Shown: positions 48,099-57,741, counted from the stretch's first letter. The stretch: DNA of 64,000 nt from Arthrobacter sp. H16F315 (GCF_024124825.1 NZ_JAMXSS010000002.1:3596001-3660000), one strand, 5' to 3'. Notes: generated by a model from the sequence alone, not told the origin. Numbers and translations are program-made.

Positions 48099-50810
48099 TT
48101 AGCTGCCGGCCGTACCGGGGAGTTGGTCGCGGCCTTTGATGTTGAGCTTTGCATAACTGCGGTAAAGGTGGCCCTCAACGGTCCGGACGGATACCTGCAG
48201 CTCCGCGGCAATCTGGCGGTCACCCAGGCCACGCACCGCCAGCGCTACGATGTCGCGTTCACGGCGGGTCAGCAGGCCCAGGGCGTCGTCCTCAGCTTCC
48301 TCGTCCTGTCCGGCAACACCGTCTGCCCTTTCCAGGCACCGCTTCCGCTGGGCCATCGCCATCCGCTCGCGAAGGGTATCACCGGTTCCCCGGTATCCGT
48401 CCGCAGCGGCGTCGTAGGCAAGCGCCGCGAAACCCCACAGCTCAGCCGCTTCGCAGCTCTTGCCGGCTTCCAGATGGTCGGTGGCCCGGTCGGAGCTGAT
48501 CGCCGCCGCATAGTGGCAGATCGCAGCCGGCCTGGGGCCTTCCAGCCCGGGTCGGAGCTCAAGCAGCCTGGTGGCCGCGTCCCGGTCTCCGAGGGACAGG
48601 CAGAACGCCAGCGAGTCCAGTTCCAGGCCTGCGGTGGAACCGTCGCCGGGTGGCCGGCCCAGTGCGCGCAGCTCCGTAACGGCGCCCGGGTAATTACCGA
48701 GCCGAGCCTTGCCGTAGGTGACTGCCATCTGCGAGAGAACGCGCAGGTAGCGGGACACCGGCCGTGGCGCAGCTTCATAGTCGGCGAGGAATGCCGCGGC
48801 TTTGTCGGTGGCGCCGACGTCGGCGGCTGCGGCGAATGCCATCGAGGCGGTCAGGGCGAAGAGCTGCTGGGGATCCGTAAGCCGCAGCGACTCCAGCGCC
48901 ACACTGAGCGTGGTCAGCGCCTGCGAGGCTTTGCCTTGATACAGCAGGATAATACCGTGCGCGGCGTGGACTCCGCCGCCGAAGGAGATGAGGTTGGGTC
49001 CCTGGCCTGCTGCCAGTCCGGCGAGGAGCTTTTCGGCAGCTGCCCAGTCGCCGCCATGGACCACGGCGGCCACCGCCCGTGCTACGAGGAATTCAGCGAG
49101 GAAATACAGTTCATCAACTCCCGTGCCTGCGGTTTCCAAAGCTTCGGAAATCACAGCGAAGGACTGAACCGCCTTGCCCTGCACCAGGAGCCGCTCCGAG
49201 GCCAGCGCCAGCCTGAACGCTGATTCCAGGGTGTTGGCCGGGGCGGCTTCGTCGGCCGCGTCCGTATCGGCACCCTGCCGGTATTCCCCCGCAAGTGCGT
49301 ACACCATGGCGTGCATGGTGGCGTACCGCTCCCGGGTGGCACCGAGGATTTGTTCGGCGTCATCCGGGTTGGCCCTGGCCAGCCGCTCCCCGGCAGCCAG
49401 GAGTGCCCGGGCCCGGTCCATGATGTCCGCCGGCGAGTGGCCCAGGGCTGCGTGGACAGCGGCCCACATCAGCGTTCCCGTCAGGAGGACAGCTACGCTC
49501 TGTCCTTGGGCGAAGTCGACCTCCAGGATGTCCCGGGCTGCGGCATAGTCCGAGGTATTAAAGTAGGTCCGTGCCGTCACTGCCCGTGCTGCCACCTGCA
49601 GTTCAGGGTCCTTGACCAGCGCAGCGGCCCGGCGGGCCAATTCATCCTCGTAGAGCCGGCTGGCCAGGGCGGCTGCCCGCAGCAGCTGGCGGTCCTCGAC
49701 CTCCACTCCGCAGTCCATCGACCAGCTCACCTGGCGAAGCAGGCCTTCTGCCGACGTCGGTTCGCTGTCCATCAACCGGAGCAGGCTCTGCCGGAGCTGC
49801 AGGCTGCGGGCCGGCGATATGAGGTTGCGCAAGGCGTCCCCGTACGTCGAGTGCCACAGGCGCAGTTGAGGGTACGGTGCCGGCGTCACCCGAATCAATT
49901 CATGTTCGATCAGGGCCGCTACCGGATCTTCGCCCACAGCGGATTCGATAGCATCCCGGGTCACGGGCTCCGCCAGGGCAATCAGGTTCAGTGCCTGGCG
50001 CTCTGCCGGTGAGCGCCGGAGCAGTTGCCGGCGCACGACGTCCGTCAACCGGTCCCCGTGGCTCTTGAGCGGACGCACGAGCAACCAGACCCCGTTACGC
50101 TGCAGCAGCGTGCCATCGGCCTTCGCATCGGCAATGAGGCCACTGAGCAGCAGCGGGTTGCCCGCCGAGGCCTCCCAGAGGATTTCCGCAACGCTTGGCA
50201 GGACCTGCGGCCCCAGCGTTGCTTCCAGCAGGTGGCTTGTCTGCTCGCGGGTCAGCGGCCGCAGGTCGAGGCGTTTCGCGATGCCCTCAAACCACAGTTG
50301 CAAAAGCGGTTCCGGCAGGCCGGGCCGCGTCTGCGCTGCTACGAGCATTTTTGCCCAGCCGGCAGCGGCGAGTTCCACCAGGATACCCGCCGTCGACTCG
50401 TCAAGGTCGTGGGCGTCGTCCACCACCAGCAGCAGGGGCTTTTGGGAGACGCGGCGCTCTTCCTCCAACCGGGACCAGAACGTCCTGAGTACCGCGAGTT
50501 GAGAAGTGGCTTCCTGCACGGGCAACCCGACGATAAAAGGACCCAGCACACCGTAGGGGACATTGGCCAGCGAGGCGCTGCCATGAATCCGGACCGGCGT
50601 TACGGCATGCTGAAGTTCGGCGACCACGGCTTCCACGAGGGTCGATTTGCCGATTCCGCTGTCGCCGAACAGGAGCACGGCGACGTGGTCGGGGCCGAGG
50701 ACCGACTCCACCGCCAAACGCGCCTCCTCCGTCCGCCCGATCGGGACTCCGGCTGCAGCGGCTGGGCGTGGCGCGGCCCGGCGCTTCCTAGATGAGTCCA
50801 AGGAGATCAC
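48099..50810 (-). CDS. LAL-type LuxR regulator 3
   Basis: 903 residues. ATPase part: FGDSGIGKSTLVEAV and LLLVVDDAHDLDES. C-terminal LuxR domain: LTRRERDIVALAVRGLGDRQ then VRTVEGHLYRSYAKLNIKG. The GTG start at 50810 lies within the end of regulator 4 (23-bp overlap), so the pair is translationally coupled; a longer in-frame extension would overlap regulator 4 by 230 bp and is not needed for the fold. The next gene downstream is the sugar transferase. Its DNA target is unknown; the recognition helix closely resembles those of regulators 2 and 4. Confidence 0.9.
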   Translation of the reverse strand: MISLDSSRKRRAAPRPAAAAGVPIGRTEEARLAVESVLGPDHVAVLLFGDSGIGKSTLVEAVVAELQHAVTPVRIHGSASLANVPYGVLGPFIVGLPVQEATSQLAVLRTFWSRLEEERRVSQKPLLLVVDDAHDLDESTAGILVELAAAGWAKMLVAAQTRPGLPEPLLQLWFEGIAKRLDLRPLTREQTSHLLEATLGPQVLPSVAEILWEASAGNPLLLSGLIADAKADGTLLQRNGVWLLVRPLKSHGDRLTDVVRRQLLRRSPAERQALNLIALAEPVTRDAIESAVGEDPVAALIEHELIRVTPAPYPQLRLWHSTYGDALRNLISPARSLQLRQSLLRLMDSEPTSAEGLLRQVSWSMDCGVEVEDRQLLRAAALASRLYEDELARRAAALVKDPELQVAARAVTARTYFNTSDYAAARDILEVDFAQGQSVAVLLTGTLMWAAVHAALGHSPADIMDRARALLAAGERLARANPDDAEQILGATRERYATMHAMVYALAGEYRQGADTDAADEAAPANTLESAFRLALASERLLVQGKAVQSFAVISEALETAGTGVDELYFLAEFLVARAVAAVVHGGDWAAAEKLLAGLAAGQGPNLISFGGGVHAAHGIILLYQGKASQALTTLSVALESLRLTDPQQLFALTASMAFAAAADVGATDKAAAFLADYEAAPRPVSRYLRVLSQMAVTYGKARLGNYPGAVTELRALGRPPGDGSTAGLELDSLAFCLSLGDRDAATRLLELRPGLEGPRPAAICHYAAAISSDRATDHLEAGKSCEAAELWGFAALAYDAAADGYRGTGDTLRERMAMAQRKRCLERADGVAGQDEEAEDDALGLLTRRERDIVALAVRGLGDRQIAAELQVSVRTVEGHLYRSYAKLNIKGRDQLPGTAGS

Positions 50811-53526
50811 TTCGTGACGAAACTCCCAGCTTGGTGAACACCTGGTAGAGGTGTCCTTCCACTGTTCGGACGGAAATGCCGATGGACAGGGCGATGTCCT
50901 TGTTCGATTCGCCGTTGCCAGCGAGGGCGGCAATCTGCCGTTCCCTGTCCGTGAGCAGCGGCCCCCTGCTCCTGGGCATGATCGGCAGGGCCGGCAGCGA
51001 ATCGGCGAGGCTTTCAAGCATGGCGTGCGCGGCGCTGGCCTTGCTGCTCAGCCCTGCGGCCTTGGCGAAGTCGAAGGCCAGGGCGGCGCAGCGGGCCTGG
51101 ACCGCATCGAGTTCCATGGCCGCCGCCTGGCTGGCGGCCGCCATGATGATGGCAGCGTCCTTCTTGCGGCTGCCCTCGGCAATAGTCCGGGTAAGCTCCG
51201 CGAGGGGCCCCTGGCGTAACTTCGCGGTCTGCTCAAGGAACTCGAAATCCTTGGTCGTGCCGTGGACGGTCGCACCAAGCATGGAGATGCCGGCCAGGGT
51301 GAATCGGCCCGCCCGGAAGTGTGCCTCCGCCGCGTGCACCAGCCTCTCCTTCGCCTCCGGTTCCCCCAGCCAGCGGGAAGCCATGTCCATGCAGAAGTCT
51401 GCGGCGCTTCGGACCGCGAAGCGGGCGGAAGCGTCCGCTGAGCGTGCCCGGGCCAAGTAGCTGGTGGCGTCCGCGGAATGCCCGGCCTGGGCGTATGCGA
51501 AAGCCGTTGCCGCGTAGGCCTGCCGCAGCGATTGCAGGCTCGCCCGAACTTCCAATTGCGCGACGGCTGCCAGGAGCGGCTCGATGGCCAGGTAGCCGCG
51601 GCCCGCGTACACATAGGCGAGCCCCACGGCCAGATCAGTCGGTGCGCTGCCGGAATGCTGCCCATGGCCCGCCCGTCCGCCGGCATCCTTGAGGATGTCG
51701 ATGCTCTGGCGCCATTTCCCGGACAGTAGGAGCACGTTAAAGGCCCGCCAAGCGAAGTTTTCCCGGATCCGCGGCACATTGGACCATTCCCCAAGCTGGC
51801 CCTCAATCTCGCGCATCAGTTTGAGAGCCTCGATTTCCTTGCCTGTCATGCACAGGGCTTCCATCAGGATGATGCGGCACCTGAGCCTGTGCAGGGCGCT
51901 AACGTCCTCGCCTTCCGCGGAAGCCGCTGCCCGCAGCCGGTCCATCATGGGCTCATAGTCACCAACAAAGGAGAGGTAGCCGAATTCACAAAGGTCCAAA
52001 CGCAGTCCTGCGCCCGTCAGCTCCCGCAGCTGGTCCGCGCTCTGGTCTCCGCCGGGTACCTGGAGCCGCTCCCGCGCCTGCCGGACCAGGCCAGGGATCT
52101 GATCGCTACGGTCCTCGAGCCAGGACATACAGTCCACCTTGGCGACAATCAGCTCCGTGTACGCTTCAGCCCCGAGCGCGTCAAGCTGGTCCCCGGAGAC
52201 GTCGTCCAAGGCAGCCATGGCCTGCAGCGGCAACCCCAGCTGAAGGTAGGCTGCGGACTTGGGCAGCTGCCCCGCGGTCCATTCCGGATCCTCCGGGGTC
52301 AAGTTGCTGACGCATTTGAGCGCAAACTTTGGGTCAAAGATCTTGACGGCGGCACCGGCAGCCGCCACGGCGTGGGCCGGTGCCAGGGCGCTGTCGCAGT
52401 CGTGGGTCCAAGCCGCGTAGGCCAGCAGGTCCTCCACAGTCAACTCGCTCAATTCGTCCGGCTGGTGCCCGGGCACCTTGTCCCGCAATTCCAGCCTGCG
52501 CTCCACGCTCAGCCAGCTGCGGACGATATCGCCGAGGTAGCGGTCGCCCAGCGACACAAGATGGCGGCCCGTCCGGTCGACGACGATCTGGCCGGCGTCT
52601 TCCATATCGGCGACAAGACCGGGGCCGTACATTTGCGCGAGCCGGGCCAAGGGCAGCGTCCGGGCGCACGACAGTACCTCGATGAGTTCACGCGCCAAGG
52701 GTTTTTCGCGCGCATACCGGGCCCGGACGATGTCTTCAAGTGCGGTGCGGCCGTCAAGGACCACCTCATCCACCAGGGTCCAGACAGATCCCGAGAGCAC
52801 CAGGTTGCCGCGTTCGATCTGCTCGGAGACAACGGCCTGCAGCAGGGTCGGGCTGCCGCCCACAATTCGATGCAATTGGCTCGCCAGCGCGGTGGACACC
52901 CGGTGACCAAGGGCGGCCTGGAGCACCTCAAGCGTCTCAACCTCGGTGAGGTTCGCGAGCCGGACTTCGGCAAGCCGCCCGGCAGTGATGAGCCAGTAGA
53001 AGTCCGGCGGAAGGTCGGCCGTACGCTGCGCGGTAGCAACGAGCCGTGCGGTCCCGGTCTGCACAAGGTTGAGCAGGACACCGGTGCTCAGCTCGTCAAG
53101 TGTCCCCGCGTTGTCCAGCAGGATGACGCACTTGCGCCCTGCCGCGTCGTCGCGGATCAGGGCCGTGATGCCGTGCAGGATGGCCGTCGGCGACCCCAGG
53201 GAGCTTTGTGGGAGGCGGGCGAGCGTAAAAGCCAGGCACCCGTAGGGAGTAGTGGACCCGGAACTGCGCAACTGAAGGGTGTAGACGTCGGGTCCGAAGC
53301 CCGAGACCACTGTTCGACCGACGTGGGTCTTGCCGACGCCGCGGTCCCCGGTGATGACAACCCCCACGTGGTCGTCCGAGAGCAGGGCGCTGCGGACCCG
53401 GTCGGCGTCGGCACGGCGCGCAAGACCGGACCACCTCTGCCCGTCCAGCGGACCGGTGGGAAGTCCTTCTGCGGCGGGTACCAACGTAGTGGAAACATTC
53501 CCCCAGCCCAGCGTTTCCCTCGACAT
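50788..53526 (-). CDS. LAL-type LuxR regulator 4
   Basis: 912 residues. ATPase part: TGDRGVGKTHVGRTV and RKCVILLDNAGTLDEL; in this copy the acidic residue after LLD is followed by Asn-Ala-Gly, slightly different from the DDAHDLD of its relatives. The middle is helical. C-terminal LuxR domain: LTDRERQIAALAGNGESNKD then VRTVEGHLYQVFTKLGVSS. ATG 53526 has GAAGGA 7 bases upstream; an in-frame upstream extension of 30 codons lacks a ribosome site. It heads the regulator 4-regulator 3 pair and follows pth across 180 bp. Confidence 0.9.
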   Translation of the reverse strand: MSRETLGWGNVSTTLVPAAEGLPTGPLDGQRWSGLARRADADRVRSALLSDDHVGVVITGDRGVGKTHVGRTVVSGFGPDVYTLQLRSSGSTTPYGCLAFTLARLPQSSLGSPTAILHGITALIRDDAAGRKCVILLDNAGTLDELSTGVLLNLVQTGTARLVATAQRTADLPPDFYWLITAGRLAEVRLANLTEVETLEVLQAALGHRVSTALASQLHRIVGGSPTLLQAVVSEQIERGNLVLSGSVWTLVDEVVLDGRTALEDIVRARYAREKPLARELIEVLSCARTLPLARLAQMYGPGLVADMEDAGQIVVDRTGRHLVSLGDRYLGDIVRSWLSVERRLELRDKVPGHQPDELSELTVEDLLAYAAWTHDCDSALAPAHAVAAAGAAVKIFDPKFALKCVSNLTPEDPEWTAGQLPKSAAYLQLGLPLQAMAALDDVSGDQLDALGAEAYTELIVAKVDCMSWLEDRSDQIPGLVRQARERLQVPGGDQSADQLRELTGAGLRLDLCEFGYLSFVGDYEPMMDRLRAAASAEGEDVSALHRLRCRIILMEALCMTGKEIEALKLMREIEGQLGEWSNVPRIRENFAWRAFNVLLLSGKWRQSIDILKDAGGRAGHGQHSGSAPTDLAVGLAYVYAGRGYLAIEPLLAAVAQLEVRASLQSLRQAYAATAFAYAQAGHSADATSYLARARSADASARFAVRSAADFCMDMASRWLGEPEAKERLVHAAEAHFRAGRFTLAGISMLGATVHGTTKDFEFLEQTAKLRQGPLAELTRTIAEGSRKKDAAIIMAAASQAAAMELDAVQARCAALAFDFAKAAGLSSKASAAHAMLESLADSLPALPIMPRSRGPLLTDRERQIAALAGNGESNKDIALSIGISVRTVEGHLYQVFTKLGVSSRSDLLGLI

Positions 53527-53593
53527 CTTGTTTCCTTCGTACCGCGTTGCGGACAGCAAAACCTGAGACCGTCCGCTTCGACGTGGCGTATCC

Positions 53594-53607
53594 CTACATG
53601 AGAGTAG
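53594..53607. promoter_or_regulatory. CTAC-n6-GTAG inverted pair upstream of regulator 4
   Basis: CTAC (53594) and GTAG (53604) flank six bases, about 70 bp before the regulator 4 start. It contains the AGTAG element found before other genes of the locus. Weak as a single site. Confidence 0.25.
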
Positions 53608-53706
53608 AGCGATCATATAGGCATTTCAGGAGGTGCGGAAGCAATTGGCTGGCTTTCACCGGCACGTGGCGAATGCGCTGCAGCGCAATGCCCGGTGAGT
53701 TTTCGG

Positions 53707-54294
53707 CTAAGGGGCCTTCGCCGGGTGGAACTGCTGCTGCGCCGCCGCCAGACCGTCACGGACCAGGACTTCAACGGCATCGGCCGCCGCGTCGATCAGG
53801 AAAGGAAGTTCCTTCTTCTCTACGCCGGAAAAGTCCTTCAGCACAAAGTCTGCGGTGTCCATCCTGCCCGGCGGGCGCCCGACGCCGACCCGGACACGCA
53901 GGTAGTCCTTGGTGGCGAGGGCCTTGGAGATATCCCGCAGTCCGTTGTGGCCGCCTTCCCCGCCGCCCAGTTTCAGCTTTACCGTCGCAAAAGGCAGGTC
54001 GATTTCGTCGTGCACGGCGATTACGTGGCCGGGCTCGACGTCGTAAAACCTGGCCAGCGCCGAGACCGGGCCGCCGGATACGTTCATATAACTCAGCGGC
54101 TTGGCAAGTACCACCCGGGGGCCGCCGATTCCGAGGCGACCTTCCAGGACCTGGGCCCGGGACTTGTGGGATTTGAAACCGCTCCCGATCCGGGCTGCGA
54201 GTTCATCAAGGACCATCTGCCCCACGTTGTGCCGATTGTGGGCATACTCCGCTCCGGGGTTGCCAAGCCCTGCGATCAGCCAGGTGTCAGTCAT
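53707..54294 (-). CDS. pth: Peptidyl-tRNA hydrolase
   Basis: Releases peptidyl-tRNA lost from ribosomes. 195 residues, standard length. Motifs: [20 protein letters not shown] with the catalytic-site His and Asn, [25 protein letters not shown] with the catalytic-site Asp, and [16 protein letters not shown] 54294. It follows rplY on the same strand, as in other actinobacteria. Confidence 0.96.
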   Translation of the reverse strand: MTDTWLIAGLGNPGAEYAHNRHNVGQMVLDELAARIGSGFKSHKSRAQVLEGRLGIGGPRVVLAKPLSYMNVSGGPVSALARFYDVEPGHVIAVHDEIDLPFATVKLKLGGGEGGHNGLRDISKALATKDYLRVRVGVGRPPGRMDTADFVLKDFSGVEKKELPFLIDAAADAVEVLVRDGLAAAQQQFHPAKAP

Positions 54295-54361
54295 GGGTCA
54301 GTCCTTCGGTAAGGCGGGCCGGTTCCGGGCAGCGGGAGGTGGCGCTGCCGGGCCGAGACGA

Positions 54362-54395
54362 CGGTGGCCGGGCCCCTGCAGGGACCCGGCCACCG
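54362..54395 (-). terminator. Hairpin after rplY
   Basis: A 17-bp stem with one mismatch (CGGTGGCCGGGCCCCTG and its near complement) without a loop spacer lies 16 bp past the rplY stop and before pth. There is no clear T-tract. Confidence 0.5.
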
Positions 54396-54410
54396 GAGAC
54401 TTCGCGGGAA

Positions 54411-55007
54411 CTACTCGGCTGCGGCCGAGGAGCCTTCGGTGGTGTCGGCCGACGCCTCTTCCTCGGAGACCTCGGTTGCTTCGGAGATGTGGACGACGAG
54501 GGACTCGGCGTCGGCGAGCAAAACGGAGCCCGTGGGCAAAACGAGGTCGGAAGCGTGGATGTGCTCACCGGCGCTGCGGCCCTCGATGCTGACCTCGACG
54601 GACGTCGGCAGGTGGGTTGCCTCAGCTTCAAGGGAAATGAGGGTCATTTCCTGGTTGTACACGTTGCCGGGCGCCAGTTCGCCGGTCAGGTGCACGGGAA
54701 CGTCGACGGTGACCTTTTCGCCGGTACGCACGGTCAGGAGGTCGAGGTGCTCGATGATCTGCTTGATCGGGTCCCGCTGGATGTCCTTGACCAGGGCAAG
54801 GTGCTGCTCGCCGTTGATGTCCAGGGTCAGCAGGGCATTCGCCGCGCGGACGGCCAGGGTGGTGGACTTGGCCGGCACCGTGATGTGGATCGGCACGGCG
54901 CCGTGGCCGTAGATGACGGCCGGGATCAGGCCCGCCATGCGGGCCCGACGGGCGAAGCCCTTGCCGAATTCGGTGCGGACTTCGGCTGCGATTTTGTGCT
55001 CGGACAT
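54411..55007 (-). CDS. rplY: 50S ribosomal protein L25 / general stress protein Ctc
   Basis: 198 residues. The N-terminal L25 domain binds 5S rRNA (FGKGFARRARMAGLIPAVIYG, NGEQHLALVKDIQRDPIKQI); the C-terminal beta domain of the long Ctc form follows (PVHLTGELAPG, SAGEHIHASDLVLP). The tail is acidic and Ala/Ser/Glu-rich. ATG 55007 has AGGAGATATCC upstream. It lies between prs and pth, the usual actinobacterial order. Confidence 0.96.
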   Translation of the reverse strand: MSEHKIAAEVRTEFGKGFARRARMAGLIPAVIYGHGAVPIHITVPAKSTTLAVRAANALLTLDINGEQHLALVKDIQRDPIKQIIEHLDLLTVRTGEKVTVDVPVHLTGELAPGNVYNQEMTLISLEAEATHLPTSVEVSIEGRSAGEHIHASDLVLPTGSVLLADAESLVVHISEATEVSEEEASADTTEGSSAAAE

Positions 55008-55197
55008 GGATATCTCCTAGGGACTAGCGGTGGTCAGCAAGGGCGGAGGTCTGTTTGCGACCTTCAACGCCGGGTGGCCGTGCGGCCGCCCTTCCGAAGG
55101 GAGATTCAGACCCAGTCGATAACGGAGACCAGCAGACCGGTTTCCGTAGATACGGATGACCGGCGCTCTCCCTCGCCAAGGTTTCGGTACAAGGTTA

Positions 55198-55237
55198 CCA
55201 GTGCGGGACCAGGATCGTAAAAACGGTCCCGCACTGG
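55198..55237 (-). terminator. Terminator of the glmU-prs operon
   Basis: A perfect 13-bp stem (CCAGTGCGGGACC) with a 14-base loop begins about 28 bp past the prs stop. Confidence 0.7.
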
Positions 55238-55265
55238 CTGCCGCGGAGCGGCCTCGACCGGTGGT

Positions 55266-56245
55266 TCAGGCGTTGCCGTCAAACAGGCTGGTGACGGAGC
55301 CGTCGTCGAACACTTCGCGGATGGCGCGGGCGATCAGCGGCGCGATCGAGAGCACTGTGAGCTGCGGGAAGTGCTTGCTGGGGTCAATCGGCAGGGTATT
55401 GGTGACGACAACCTCGCGGGCCCCGGACTCGGACAGCCGCTGGGCTGCGGGATCGGAGAAGACGGCATGTGTCGCGGCGATGATAACGTCTTTGGCGCCG
55501 GCGTTCTTGAGCACCTGGACCGCGCCGGAAATTGTTCCCCCGGTGTCGATCATGTCATCGATCAGCACGCAGGTGCGGCCCTCGACCTGGCCAACGACAG
55601 TCTTGGAGACTGCCTGGTTCGGGACGGTCAGGTCGCGGCTCTTGTGCACGAAGGCCAGCGGCGCCCGCCGAGGCGCTCGGCCCACTGTTCGGCGACCCGG
55701 ACACGGCCGGTGTCCGGGGAAACCACAGTGATGTCGTCGGAGCCGACGCGGGTACGGATGTAGTCCGCGAGCAGCGGAATGGCCATCAGGTGGTCCACCG
55801 GACCGTCGAAGAAGCCCTGGATCTGCGAGGTGTGCAGGTCCACGCTCATAATGCGGTCGGCGCCGGCGGTCTTGTACAGGTCGGCGATCAGGCGCGCAGA
55901 GATGGGTTCGCGTCCGCGGCCCTTTTTGTCCTGCCGGGCGTACGGGTAGAACGGCGACACAACCGTGATGCGCTTGGCGGAGGCCCGCTTGAGCGAATCG
56001 ATCATGATGAGCTGTTCCATCAGCCAGTTGTTCAACGGTGCGGGATGCGCCTGGATAACGAAGGCATCGGTCCCGCGCACACTTTCCCCGGCCCGGACGT
56101 AGATCTCGCCATTGGCGAAGTCGTAGGCGTCCAGGGGCAGCAGTTCGGTTCCGAGCTCCCTGGCGATCTCCCTCGCCAGCTCGGGATGCGCGCGCCCAGC
56201 GGCAAGCACCAGCTTCTTCTCGCCGCGTGCCGTAATTTCGCTCAT
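55266..56245 (-). CDS. prs: Ribose-phosphate pyrophosphokinase, frameshifted here
   Basis: PRPP synthetase, which supplies PRPP for nucleotides, histidine and NAD; expected to be essential. N-terminal part: AGRAHPELAREIA, FANGEIYVRAGESVRG, YARQDKKGRGREPISA, SVDLHTSQIQGFFDGPVDHL. C-terminal part in the next frame: FVHKSRDL, the PRPP loop VLIDDMIDTGGTISGA, and TNTLPIDPSKHFPQLTVLSI. The break is at CCC 55664-55666; one more base restores RLGGAPLAFVHKSR and gives 981 bp (326 residues), the normal length. A living cell would need this gene, so a base-calling error is the likely cause. It starts 5 bp after the glmU stop. Confidence 0.95.
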
Positions 56246-56250
56246 TTTTG

Positions 56251-57741
56251 CTAGCCCTCTTCTGTAGATGCCGGAGTACTGGAGGAAGTTGTGGCGGCGC
56301 CGGCGGTCCGGGCCAGGGAGGCGGAAACGGAGTCCGGGCGGTGCTCGAGCACCCAGCCCTCGGCGTTCTGCTGTTTGGCCACGGACAGGACCAGGGCCCC
56401 CGGCGGAACATCGCGGCGGATCACTGCCCCGGCTCCGCTGTAGGCACCGTCACCGACCTGCACGGGAGCCACGAACACGGTGTTGGAGCCGGTACGCACG
56501 CCCGAGCCGATCACTGTGCGGTGCTTCTTCTCGCCGTCGTAGTTCGCGGTGATGTTTCCGCAGCCAATGTTGGTGTCCTCGCCGATTTCCGCGTCGCCGG
56601 CGTAGCCGAGGTGGGAAAGCTTCGAACCCCGGCCGATCGTGACGTTCTTGGTTTCGTAGAAGGCGCCGATCTTGCCGGTCTCGCCGAGGACCGTGCCGGG
56701 GCGCAGGTAGGTGAACGGCCCCACGCTGGCCCTGGCGCCGATTGTGGCGCCGGAACCGTGTGTCCGGATCACCGTGGCGCCCTCCCCCACCTGAACATCG
56801 GTGAGGGTGGTGTCCGGGCCGACGGCGGCGTTGCGAGCCACAGTGGTGCTGCCGTGGAGTTGTGTGTTGGGCAGCAGCCGAACGTCCTCGTCGAGGGTGA
56901 CGGCGGCGTCGATCCAGGTTGTGGCCGGGTCCACGATGCTGACACCGGCCCGCATCCAGGCCTCGACGGTCCGGCGGTTGAGTTCGGCACCGAGGGCCGA
57001 AAGCTGAACCCGGTCGTTGGCACCCTCGACCTGCCAGCGGTCTTCGGTCACCACCGCTGCCACCCGGCCGCCGGCGGCGCGGGCGAGCCCCAGCACGTCG
57101 GTGAGGTACATTTCGCCCTGGGCGTTCTCGGTGGTGACGTGGGCCAGCGAATCTCGGAGCACAGCAGCGTCGAAGGCGTAGATTCCGGAGTTGATTTCGC
57201 GGATTTCGCGTTCGGCGTCCGTCGCGTCCTTGTGCTCCCGGATCCCGGTGACTGTTCCGTCCGTGGCCCGCAGGATGCGGCCGTACCCGGTGGCGTCTGC
57301 GAGGACGGCGGTCAGCACGGTGACGGCGTTGTGGCCGGCCTCGTGGCTTGCGACGAGTTCGGCCAGCAGGCTCCCGGTGAGCAGGGGAACATCGCCGTAG
57401 GTCACAACGACCGTTCCGCTGACCCGGCCTGCAGGGTGGAGTCCGTCGAGGGCCGCGAGTGCCGCTTGGACGGCGCGGCCGGTGCCTGGGATTTCGTCCT
57501 GGTCGACGACCAGCGCGGCCGGGTCAACGGCGGCGATGTGGGCGGCCACGAGGTCGCGCTCATGCCGGACGACCAGGGCCAGCTCCTGCGGCCGGATGGT
57601 GCGGGCCGCATGCAGCGCGTGCGCGACGAGGGAGCGGCCACCGATCTCGTGGAGAATTTTGGGGGTACGGGACTTCATCCGGGTACCGGCACCTGCAGCT
57701 AGGACGATAACGGCGGCCGGGCCGGTCTTCTCGGGGCTCAC
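56251..57741 (-). CDS. glmU: Bifunctional UDP-GlcNAc pyrophosphorylase / GlcN-1-P acetyltransferase
   Basis: Makes UDP-N-acetylglucosamine in two steps for peptidoglycan. 496 residues. The N-terminal uridylyltransferase has VIVLAAGAGTRMKSRTPKIL and VVTYGDVPLLTG; the C-terminal left-handed beta-helix has FTYLRPGTVLG, GAFYETKNVTIG and EDTNIGCGNITANYDG. The C-terminal tail is Ala/Thr/Ser-rich. GTG 57741 has AAGGAGAG 7 bases before it. First gene of the glmU-prs operon, downstream of tRNA-Gln. Confidence 0.96.
   Translation of the reverse strand: MSPEKTGPAAVIVLAAGAGTRMKSRTPKILHEIGGRSLVAHALHAARTIRPQELALVVRHERDLVAAHIAAVDPAALVVDQDEIPGTGRAVQAALAALDGLHPAGRVSGTVVVTYGDVPLLTGSLLAELVASHEAGHNAVTVLTAVLADATGYGRILRATDGTVTGIREHKDATDAEREIREINSGIYAFDAAVLRDSLAHVTTENAQGEMYLTDVLGLARAAGGRVAAVVTEDRWQVEGANDRVQLSALGAELNRRTVEAWMRAGVSIVDPATTWIDAAVTLDEDVRLLPNTQLHGSTTVARNAAVGPDTTLTDVQVGEGATVIRTHGSGATIGARASVGPFTYLRPGTVLGETGKIGAFYETKNVTIGRGSKLSHLGYAGDAEIGEDTNIGCGNITANYDGEKKHRTVIGSGVRTGSNTVFVAPVQVGDGAYSGAGAVIRRDVPPGALVLSVAKQQNAEGWVLEHRPDSVSASLARTAGAATTSSSTPASTEEG

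Noticed and set aside
51889..53601. A 570-codon plus-strand frame opposite LAL regulator 4
   Set aside because: Shadow of a clear regulator gene with Walker and LuxR motifs on the other strand.
53641..53700. Inverted repeat around CTGCAG as a pth terminator
   Set aside because: The stem is short with a mismatch and no loop; not distinguishable from chance in GC-rich DNA.
55266..56245. prs and ispE as real pseudogenes
   Set aside because: Both functions should be essential, the proteins are intact on either side of a single-base run change, and no second copies are visible here.
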